Assembly (NCBI GenBank): GCA_037447655.1
Contig: JBBHKE010002398.1
Location: 10,064 to 74,063, forward strand
Length of the DNA stretch: 64,000 bases
Direction of reading: 5' to 3'
DNA from: Zygnema cylindricum
Taxonomy: Eukaryota; Streptophyta; Zygnematophyceae; Zygnematales; Zygnemataceae
The notes beneath the pieces are model-generated. The model ran no database searches and had not been told where the DNA came from. It was given only the letters and a program-made list of their open reading frames with translations. Shown piece after piece: positions 55,964 to 64,000 of this stretch. Made by a program: the position numbers and the translations under genes. How positions within the stretch are numbered: the stretch's first letter is position 1; the number at the start of each line of letters is the position of its first letter.

Positions 55964-58900
55964 CTGTAAACGTCATAAAGCTTTACAAACTTTTTTCAGG
56001 ACCTTTTGTATTTGCCTCACAAACAAACATTTGTTTTAAATAAAAATTATTAGGTGACGAAAAGGGAAAAATGTGAGGAATTTGAAAAGGAAAGTACATC
56101 AAATCTTTCACAAGCACAGAAAAAGTGGTGATATCTTATATGAAATAAAAATCGGAGTTCACGTTTTGCTGCATAACCTAAAAGAATAGTTTTATTTTTG
56201 GTTAAATTATGTTATGAGTTTTATAAAGAGTTAGCTTTCAAAGAAACTTTAAAATAATAAGAATATGTGGTTATATGGATCCCAATTGTAAAAAAACTGC
56301 TTTAAATACTTAGAGGTTAAGTTTGGCAGTGAAACAAATGAGGCGACCAAAGTTCGTTTTCCATTCGACAAAAAAACAATATATAGTACTCAAAACACCG
56401 TATTGAACGCAAAATGTGGTTCAGTAAATTCTTTTATCACTTAAGATAATATCAAAAAATCCAGAATACTCCAGACATTTCAAACCTCCCCTCTAAGCAC
56501 CCAAACACACACCATAATTCTTATTGAAAACCATCGTTCAAATGTGCGAAAAACAATAGGAAACGCTAAATGTGGTTACCCCGTACAACACGCATATTAA
56601 GTGGTTTTTTCGAGTATATTACACCTATAATATATACATTATATTACAAGTATATTTCGATATTTCCAGTATATTACGAAACCACCTATAGCGTTTCCAA
56701 TTGTTTTCACACATTTGAACTAGTGTTGAAAATGCATAACATAATTCTCATCGAAAACACACACCATACTTCTTATCGAAAATACATATTGTAATTCTTA
56801 TAGAAAACACACAACATAATTCTTATACAAAACATACATAGTAATACAACAATTCTTATCAAAAATACATACCGTAATTCTTAGGAGTGTCGAAGGAGGC
56901 ATCTGCGGAGTAATTTGCTGCGAGATTTTGGGAAAGTCCTTCAGGAAGCTCCAAAACTGTGTACCAATCTTCTATCGGTTCTGCACCTTGATTGGAAATC
57001 GCCACCTAACCCGAAAATCAAAGGGTTTTTCAGGTTTTTTTGGGGTTTTTCTAGGGATTTTTAGATTTTGTAGGGTTTTTAGGTTTTTTTCAAAAATAAA
57101 AATGGAAGGGGCTTGTACTGTGGTTTCTGGTGAAACCTAAAAACAGCAAGATTTGACATCTGATGCTTCTCAACTTGCCTTCATAGAATCTTCAAGTAAA
57201 AGAATGGAGTTTAACGACAAATACGATAAGAACGAAATGCACATATGGGCCTTATCTATTATGAAGCTCTGAGAAATCCTGCCATTTTGTGACTTTTAAT
57301 TCAAATTGATTCAATTTTCCTTTGTATGACTCAAGTTACAAAATGTAGCATATGGCCTCAACTAACTACTCCAAAATTCAATCTCTTGCAGCATAATGAA
57401 TCCCAAAGTTTGAATGTAAGTACAATCCTTGGATTTTGTAAATAACTGTAAAACAAAGCTCAGGGCGATAGTTTTGCGACTGTCTTATAAGATTTCCTGA
57501 AAAATGTCCGTTCTATTGGCGGAAAATGGCCGACAATTGCCAAAAACCTTAGTTCTAATGTACGAAAACAATTGGAAACACTATATATGGTCCACCCATA
57601 CTATACGAATATAATAATGTAGAGTACGAGAATAGTACGGACTAACCATATAAAGCGTTTCCTTATGTTTTTGCACATTTGATGTTTTGAACTATGCCGA
57701 AAACATACACCGGCTTTCCTAATAAAAGAGTCCAATGAGAAACTAACCTGCATACTCCATCCATCGATGCCGCCTCCAAGAAGGTCCAAGTGAACCATGG
57801 TGGGACAAGAGCTCCCACAACTCTGTATTCCCCCCATACCTACTCACTTTCATCATTTTCATTATCAGATTAACATTATCATTACCCTCATCCTCATCCT
57901 CATCCTCATCCTCATCCTCATCCTCATCCTCATCCTCATCCTCATCCTCATCCTCATCCACATCCTCATCCTCATCCTCATTCTCGTCCTCATCCTTATC
58001 CACATACTCAAAGTTATCATTCGTGTCCTCGTCATATTTATCAATAACATTATCATTATCACCATAATCATCATCAGAAAATTTCCATTTGAGATTTCTG
58101 GGGTTCAAGAAACTCCTTAACAAAACTCTTCTCTTACAGGCTTGAGAACCAACCTACCAAAGAAAACATGCAGTGAAAGCAACGTTAACAGAATCGGATA
58201 AAACCAGATACTGTGGTTTAAAATTATGAAACGTGTTTTGAAATTAAGTGTGAATGTGATTCGAAACGATGTACTTTTTTCCAACCCTCACCGTTGTTTA
58301 AAATTAGTAGATAACTCACCCTCTTACTGACACCTGGCACTTTCTTCTTGCCGAGGTTCTTTCCTAGTAGAAGCACAGCTGCTGGATCCTCATTGGACGA
58401 CGTCGAAGGGTCACATTCTCCTCCCGAGGATATGGTGGAGGCCGCGGGACATTCACATGTACATGTTTTCGTTGGAGCGAAAGTATTGTTAAAGTATGCT
58501 GAATGAAAAACAAAAACAAAACAGTACTCTTAGACTATCCACAGCTTATTATAAGACAGGAAGATAAGTTTTCGGTTTAAATTTTACTAAGTAACATGCG
58601 GAAACAAAATAGTGAAGTTGGAAAGAAACGTTTAGTATGGCCAGAATTTCATGCACTTAATAGATATGCGCGAAAACAAATGATTATTTTTTTGTCGATT
58701 AAAGAGACTGCTCTTAAAGTTGCTGAGGAGTCAGTGAATTGAGTAGTTTTCCATGTTGATCAATTTCACAAAGAAATGCTACATGGAGCTGAAAAAACTT
58801 GCGGAAACTTTTTTTGATCGAGGGAATGATCAACTCCATCATCAGAGACTATTCCTATTTCTTTGATGCGACAACTGTCGCATACAGGGCGATGTCGTAA

Positions 58901-61900
58901 TCTGATCACTAAAGAAATAAGTTTTTACATATTGTTACAACATCACAAAGTACTACTAAATCTACAACTCCCAGCATCCTTAGTGTTCCATATTAACTTC
59001 AAAACCAAGGTCCCACGCTCCTATTAATACTAATGGGATTAACCGTATAGTTCAAATATTTGCAGTTTCCCTTTTGTTCCACTTTGAAAAAATGAAAAGA
59101 ACGCTATACATGGTGACCCCATATTATACATATTTAACTCGAAAAAGCTGGGTATAATACACGTCCAAAACTGGGTAGCCATATACAGTGTTTCCAATTT
59201 TTTTAGCTCATTGGAACAATGCATTTAACATCAAAGACATAAATCTGTAAAACGAATATAGACGCCTATCTTAGAGAGGGGAGGAGGGAGGGGGAAGGAG
59301 GGAGGGGGAGGAGGAGGAAAAAGAAGGAAAAAAGGGAAGGGAGGAAGGGAATCAGTAAAACATAAAAAAATCTGGAATCAGATCTGAATGGATCTTTGAA
59401 TAGGGTTTTGACCAGAGCTAGTTTGTTTCACATTAAAACTTGTACATATGTGCTATTTTGCATAAAACATAAACTAAAAATCAACCCAAAATCAACTCAA
59501 AATCGGAACATTAACATGCCTGAGAAACCTGAGTGAGCTGATTTTATGATGTTGGTAATCCAGTGAACTTATTTCAAGGTCCATTTTTGAAGCTTGTTTT
59601 TCCGTATATTTAAATGTGCGAAAACAATTGGAAACGCTGTAGGTAGTTTCTCCATACTATACGGGTAGTATACTCGAAAAGACCATATAAGATGAGTATA
59701 GTACGGGTTTACCATGTATACAGTTGCCCACATTTGAACCATAGATCAAAAGTGCAAAAGCGAGGGGAAGTATATGCGTACTAAACATATTATCTGGGTA
59801 TAATATGCCCTGTAATACAGGGTTACTAGAAATAGCATTTACAAGCGTTTTTGCACTTTCTACCTTTAGATTTAAACTAAAACTTGTACTTACCGAGTGC
59901 TGGGGCATTTTGTCGAGATCCCACAGAGGTCGGAAATTGTCGAATGGTCGTCGATTGCATTTGGTCGCAGGCATAACCAGGAAGGAGGAGACTGATATTG
60001 GGGGGAGAGGGAGCAATGGAGGAGGACCAATATTCTTTTCCCTTGGCCTGGCACATTAAATTAAAACGCATACTATACTTTAAGACTCACGTACTCGATG
60101 TATATGTTTTCGGATTTCCAGGCATTTGGTATTGAGGATTGCTTTGTCAAATACAAAAAGACGGAAGGTACACTGCATATCGTTACTAGTGTTTATAATT
60201 ATTCACCGCTTAAATCAATGTTTCTCTGTGCACACATGTCCAAGTTTTGTTTGGAGACCACCAATTGAAAGGTAAGGATCTTATCTTTTTATTGGAACCG
60301 CCAAATTAATAATCCGATCAGTGTACACAGAAACAAGTAGATTTTAGTGGTGAAAATAACATACACGCTAACAACGATACACGGTGTAGTGTATCAAACA
60401 TCCATCTTGAGGAAAAACATAACATTTCAGTAGTCTAAACTGCCTAAATTTTCTAAACTCTCTAAATTGTCTAACTTGTGTGTAAAAAGAGACTGACCAT
60501 GGTCATGGAAAAAGTCACCGAATTAGAATTGGGATGGAAAGCCGGCGCAAGAAGAGATCCATTGAGACTGCCAACCATAAGCATTCAATCATTTACCATT
60601 TTAGAAAAAACCACACAATGCTAAAACTCTCCAAGTGTACACCCTGTATTGTTATTAGCATTAATGTTTTTTTTGCCACTTAAATGAATTTTTCTCCATG
60701 CACACTTGTCGGACGGTTGCGACGGAGATGTAAGATCCTTACCTTCCGATTGGTGGTCTCCAAGCGGAAATTGGATACGTGATCACGGAGAAAAAATCAT
60801 TTAAGCGGTGAAAATAACATTAACGCTAATAACGGTACACGGTGTAGTTTCAATTCTGTAAGCTTTGGAAACTTTTGAGTCTATTTTCAGCAGAACATAA
60901 GCTGAATAATACAATTATGCGAATTCTTAAACATAATTTGAGAGCTGAAAAAAAACCAACATCCCGACAGGAAGAAATTGACAACACTTTTGCAACCCAT
61001 GCTTTGAAAAGGTAAAAGAACTACAGAAAAAAACCATAGAGTCAAAAAGATCATTGCGTCTGACATCATAAACTCGATTCAAAGAATGACACTTTTTAGT
61101 TCCAAAATTAACTCACACTAAATCATGCCATGAATTGTAAAAACAGGGTCGAATTCTTGGTGATCATCACTAGTGGGAGTTCAGAAAGAAGGCAGGTTAA
61201 ATCAAAGTCAGAAAGCAGGAAGCTTCGCTCTCGGCAATTCAGGGACTCCATCGGCTCGGTTTTATTTCTTTTTTTTTTATTTAAAATAGTCTTCCTGCTG
61301 GAGTGTTCCAAACAAACTTAAGACAAGTTATCCGAGGTTAATATTGCAAAAAATCAATTATTTAAAAGAGTAAAAGGAAAGAAAGGAAAAGGAAAAGATC
61401 AATCGAAAAAAAGAAAGATTCAGGAAAAAGGGGATCGGCACTCAATCAGATCACTCTGCATAAAATAATAAAAAAAAAATGTTTAATGAAAACATCATAA
61501 AAAGACCTTGAGCACATGTAAATTTTAACATTATGGGCACAATGGCAAGATTTCCATGTGAAAAAGCTGTGAATTTGTTTTATAAACATTGACGTTCATT
61601 GTTTGCCCAAGTGACCTCGTTATTGCGTTGTTCTCTCTCAGTCACTTTACTGAAACTTTCTTATATAATCGTCTCACCGATTCTTTCCATATATAATCAA
61701 TTTATCAATCCTTTCTCATATAATCTCTTGGTCAATCTTTCTCGTTCTTTCTTGTATAATGACTTTATCGATTCTTTCATGTATAAACAATTGATTGGTT
61801 CTTTCTTACATAATCACTTTGTCGATTCTTTCTTATATAATCGCTTTATCGATTCTTTCTTAAATAATATTTTGATACACCTTGCTGTATCGAATGCGAC

Positions 61901-62236
61901 TTCAAGATTCCTTTGAACAATTACGAAAACATAATTCACCACAATCATGCGAGCCCCTTGGCTTAATAAACATTTGTTCCCTTTAACTGTAATACTCACA
62001 ATTTATTCATTCAGTTAAACGAGATTGGTCTAATAACATCAACGTATTTTTGTGTTGTAACAAAATTTCATGACTTTGATAGATATATACAATTTTCTAG
62101 GTTATGTTACTTTACTGTTGTGACTTTTAAGGGGGAGAAAATCTCACTCATTCATCCGCCAAGCCCACCGTAGGGCCCATCCAGGATCTGACGTAATATC
62201 TGTATAGCGTTGCTCGTTGGTTAATTTTACTTGGAT
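55653..62236 (-). CDS. COBRA-like GPI-anchored protein (partial, at least eight exons)
   Basis: COBRA proteins sit on the outer plasma membrane by a GPI anchor and guide cellulose deposition and cell-wall growth. Exons found, 5' to 3' on the minus strand: 62148-62236, 60957-61001, 60498-60567, 59894-60047, 58320-58498, 57748-58153, 56873-57005 and 55653-55963. Phases agree at every joint if one G is removed in exon 57748-58153. Family marks are DPGWALRWAWRMNE, LLPGYACDQ, AYFNNTFAPTKTCTCECP, WSMQVAISNQGAEPIEDWYT, FPKTVIVNGAECKMPDFLP and a hydrophobic C-terminus. Closest in pattern to COBL7/10-type proteins. The N-terminal signal and first exons were not found and may lie beyond 62236. Introns carry MITEs. 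Confidence 0.85.
56539..56717. mobile_element. Small MITE in a COBRA-like intron, copy 1
   Basis: Ends CAAATGTGCGAAAAACAATA and AATTGTTTTCACACATTTG. The interior is AT-rich with TATATTACAC. It lies in the last intron. Confidence 0.78.
56873..57005 (-). CDS. COBRA-like exon encoding the second half of the beta-domain
   Basis: Acceptor GGGTTAG, donor ACG|GTATGT. It encodes VAISNQGAEPIEDWYTVLEL, PEGLSQNLAANYSADASFD and TPKNY. The N-G-x-x-P-I-x-x-W pattern matches the COBRA C-terminal domain (cellulose-binding-like fold). Confidence 0.9.
57555..57681. mobile_element. Small MITE in a COBRA-like intron, copy 2
   Basis: TAATGTACGAAAACAATTGG at the left, TTTTTGCACATTTGA at the right, 127 bases. Confidence 0.72.
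57748..58153 (-). CDS. COBRA-like exon with acidic Asp/Glu insertion and apparent one-base frameshift
   Basis: Starts VGSQACKRRVLLRSFLNPRN after acceptor TTTGGTAG. It then runs through SDDDYGDNDNVIDKYDEDTN into ~20 Asp-Glu pairs coded by (GATGAG)n at 57894-57995. It should end in SCGSSCPTMVHLDLLGGGID and GWSMQ before donor CAG|GTTAGT. The two halves are in different frames; a G6 run (57830-57835, C6 on the plus strand) with one extra base explains it, since 406 bases is one more than the 405 needed. The C..C pair and DGWSMQ match COBRA, but such an acidic run is not typical of the family. Confidence 0.78.
57894..57995. repeat. (CATCCT)n hexanucleotide repeat in a COBRA-like exon
   Basis: About 17 units with a few variants. 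Its length is a multiple of three, so it encodes Asp-Glu pairs on the minus strand. Confidence 0.93.
58320..58498 (-). CDS. COBRA-like exon with the Cys-rich motif
   Basis: Acceptor TTCATTCAG, donor AGG|GTGAGT, 179 bases. Encodes YFNNTFAPTKTCTCECP, matching the COBRA YFND..PC.TCACGC motif, then GGECDPSTSSNEDPAAVLLL. Confidence 0.9.
59082..59215. mobile_element. Small MITE in a COBRA-like intron, diverged copy 3
   Basis: AAAAGAACGCTATACATGGT at the left and ACAGTGTTTCCAATTTTTTT at the right are inverted relatives of the family ends. Confidence 0.6.
59270..59350. repeat. GGGAGGA purine tract in a COBRA-like intron
   Basis: Short GGGAGGGGGAAGGAGG-type low-complexity run with no coding value. 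Confidence 0.85.
59610..59738. mobile_element. Small MITE in a COBRA-like intron, copy 4 (best preserved)
   Basis: 129 bases with ends AAATGTGCGAAAACAATTGG and CCCACATTTG. The interior CCATACTATACGGGTAGTAT can pair with GAGTATAGTACGGG. Confidence 0.78.
59894..60047 (-). CDS. COBRA-like exon with the PGYxC motif
   Basis: Acceptor ATGTGCCAG, donor CTCG|GTAAGT, 154 bases. Encodes KGKEYWSSSIAPSPPNISLL and LPGYACDQMQSTT, equivalent to the COBRA L.PGY.CGP block. Confidence 0.88.
60169..60388. mobile_element. TACACC-type MITE in a COBRA-like intron, copy 1
   Basis: 220 bases. Ends TACACTGCATATCGTTACTA and GTTGTTAGCGTG-type complement at the right, plus sub-terminal CACCGCTTAAATCA pairing with TTTTAGTGGTG. 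Confidence 0.82.
60498..60567 (-). CDS. COBRA-like exon with NGSLLAP
   Basis: Acceptor GGTTGGCAG, donor ATG|GTCAGT, 70 bases. Encodes LNGSLLAPAFHPNSNSVTF, matching the COBRA CC.NG..LP segment. Confidence 0.75.
60638..60846. mobile_element. TACACC-type MITE in a COBRA-like intron, copy 2
   Basis: 209 bases with ends TACACCCTGTATTGTTATTA and TAATAACGGTACACGGTGTA. About 85% like copy 1 near the ends. Confidence 0.85.
60957..61001 (-). CDS. Small COBRA-like exon with the CC pair
   Basis: 45 bases encoding MGCKSVVNFFLSGCC across the joint with the next exon. The phase fits both neighbours (one base at the start, two at the end). The donor TTG|GTTTTT is weak, and an alternative acceptor would extend it to 61020. 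The segment between this and the previous exon is shorter than in typical COBRA proteins, so an exon may be missing. Confidence 0.5.
61658..61870. repeat. 27-bp AT-rich tandem repeat in a COBRA-like intron
   Basis: About eight diverged units of CGATTCTTTCTTATATAATC plus GCTTTAT. The small ORF here (FLYNRFIDS repeats) is only the translated repeat. Confidence 0.85.
62148..62236 (-). CDS. COBRA-like exon with the GWxLRWxW motif
   Basis: Acceptor TGATGGCAG, donor AATGA|GTGAGA, 89 bases. Encodes IQVKLTNEQRYTDITSDPGW and ALRWAWRMNE, the signature of the COBRA N-terminal domain (N....I..PGW.L.W.W...E). Confidence 0.85.
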
Positions 62237-63071
62237 CTGCCATCACTCTTGTGGCTCAAATTAGTACAGAACACACTAAATTAGGTTTTTGATCTCCAAT
62301 GTTGTGTGATTATTCTCAAATTTGATTAATGTGAATAATTTCTTGACTGCCTTGAAAAAGGATCGGAAATTTTTATGTGTATATCCTACTTAGTATATAT
62401 GCACTTCCAAAGACCACCATTGGAAATACTTTCAAGAGCAGAGATTTGCATGTAAAATGTACAGTGGTGGAACTGTGGAAGTACTTGAAGGCAATAGCGG
62501 TTTGTGAGGCGGCACCATTGTTCCATACTTCAGTTTAAAAGTGCGAAATTGATACTGTTACCCCGTAAGTACACGTACTATAAGCTTATAGTATGCGTAC
62601 TGTAAGGGGTGACTATTGGAGTTCCATATTGTATCGAATTCATGACGAGGTACGGTACTTAAGTGTACCGTAAGGCTGAAACGTTTCGTACTCTAGAAGA
62701 TACGCTACGCGATACATGATACATGGATCATTTTGTAACATTTTTTCTCGCACTGAAAACAATGTTACTAGGGTTGCGAGTCGCAACACTTGCTAGCGTA
62801 GTTCAAAGCGCACTTTTTTTTGCACTTTTTAACCGCTTCACCGACACTCAAAAGCACTGGCTTCACCTCTTTGCTTAGTCACCGATAAAGGGCATCGAGA
62901 ATCGTTCGATCAAATATGATCGAACGGCAGTGTATTAAATGACAAGAAACTAGAGGCCTTTCGCTGTTGAAAGTATCGCGTTTTGCGATTCTGTACGACC
63001 GTCATTCTTTGATACACAAATTCTGCATAAAATAGAAACAATGATTGACCTGTTGAAATAGTGCAGCCTAA
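62237..63071. other. Upstream part of the COBRA-like gene, exons not resolved
   Basis: The remaining 5' exons (signal peptide, YDV....Y motif) should lie here or beyond. I could not place them. A diverged palindromic MITE-like stretch (ACTATAAGCTTATAGT) lies near 62577. Confidence 0.35.
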
Positions 63072-63847
63072 GGGTGCGTCTCTATGTACTTCAAACTTAG
63101 AGATTTTTTTTTGTTTTTTAGCGCAGATCCGGCGGACCCGGATTTCAGGTGTCCCTATGTGTACCAAACGAAATTGTCACTTAGGGCGTGACGATTGTAT
63201 ACGTCGACAATGCCCGTGACGGCTGTCAGCGTCTACAATCTGTGATGACCCACGTCATTTTTCGTAACTGCTTGTGACTTCACGTGACTTTTCGTGACAT
63301 TGTAGACCTACCGCCCTCCAGCCTGTGCCGTTTCACGGTTGAAGAAGATGCGTTTTGACTTTGCGTCTATTGTCGACTCGACGTGAAATGGCATCGGAAC
63401 CTTGAGACCCCTGCAAAAAAAAAATCCGTACCGGATGGAAACAGACAAAATAAAACAAACTGTGTACTTCTCTTTGTCGTATTGAACAAAAACGGACAAA
63501 ATATAGCGAATCGTGTACACTTCCACGTCGCTTGAAACCGTTTGAATTTTTGAACAAAAGAGTACACGTGCGAAGACGTGTTCCTATTTGTTTATAGAAA
63601 ATCCTTAATTTTAAAACACATCAGCCCTATATTTTAAAGATAAGGTTGAAGATGACGTTTTTTGTCGTCGAAGTGGGTCGAAGAACACAAGACGACAAGA
63701 TGTAGTACATTTTAAATCCAATGATGACGCAAAATGTACTTCTCTTTTTTTCTATTTTATTGTACGGTTGAAACTTACGCGGTACGGCTCTAAGTTTTAC
63801 AGGAAAACGACAGAAAAATCCTTACTTAAGCACACAAAGACGCACCC
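63072..63847. mobile_element. PIF/Harbinger-like MITE 2
   Basis: 776 bases, inverted ends GGGTGCGTCTCTATGTAC and CAAAGACGCACCC, TSD TAA at 63069-63071 and 63848-63850. Its right ~150 bases match those of MITE 1 (TGATGACGCAAAATGTACTT block). Confidence 0.8.
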
Positions 63848-64000
63848 TAAGTGACAGTATATAGCATAGTTCAAAAGTAGGTTTTTTTATGGTAGGCCTT
63901 TGGTAGGCGCACAAAACTTTGCACAAAACTCGCGCAACGTAGGCACTGTATATGTGTGCGTCGTGCACACTCCTGTACGAACGTCTGAATCTGACGTAAG

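Noticed and set aside
61599-61916. 105-codon ORF with FLYNRFIDS repeats
   Set aside because: Translation of the 27-bp intronic tandem repeat. It is opposite to the COBRA-like gene and has no homology mark.

Overview
The window looks like a gene-poor, repeat-rich nuclear segment from a streptophyte (green plant lineage). Three things point there. One split gene is a COBRA-like GPI-anchored wall protein, a plant-lineage family. The Copia elements share a primer-binding site complementary to the anticodon arm of plant-type initiator tRNA-Met. A Ty3/Gypsy element carries a cytosine-5 DNA methyltransferase, an arrangement reported from charophyte algae and dinoflagellates. I lean towards a large-genome charophyte or early-diverging plant, but the species is not identified.

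Positions 1-41945 are one block of nested LTR retrotransposons, ordered by target-site duplications and by interrupted reading frames. The oldest is Copia C (minus strand, 5' LTR 40948-41945). It contains a non-autonomous LARD-type element (34981-38604, TSD GATCC), a solo LTR (39352-40616, TSD CCATG) and a chromodomain-type Gypsy (minus, 33823 leftwards). The chromovirus contains a nearly complete Copia-1 (26747-33198, TSD CTTTC), a chimeric Copia-1 remnant (23389-24810) and Copia B (plus, running off the left edge and ending at 19589). The Copia B LTR contains a second Copia-1 (minus, 1274-19130, TSD TGGAG). That copy is split by the most notable object here, a Gypsy element at 3007-14395 encoding Gag, protease, cytosine methyltransferase, reverse transcriptase, RNase H, integrase and a C-terminal PHD finger. 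This copy is broken by frameshifts, but every domain is legible. It would couple a DNA-methylation writer and a histone-tail reader to the replication machinery of one retroelement.

Positions 41946-64000 are the less nested part. They hold a ~1.06 kb long-inverted-repeat element, several MITE families and two split host genes. The plus-strand gene (44794-48050 or further) encodes an S1 RNA-binding domain, a CCHC zinc knuckle and a long charged R/S/E/D tail, like ZCCHC17/pNO40. The minus-strand gene (55653 to at least 62236) encodes the COBRA-like protein in at least eight exons whose phases agree, with an acidic insertion coded by a hexanucleotide repeat. Between them lies a 19-bp minisatellite (51068-54868) that stays open in all six frames and is interrupted by a 745-bp hAT-type MITE with a perfect 8-bp TSD. 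Both host genes show one apparent frameshift at a G-run.

The long ORFs in the minisatellite and the small antisense ORFs in the retrotransposons are not genes.
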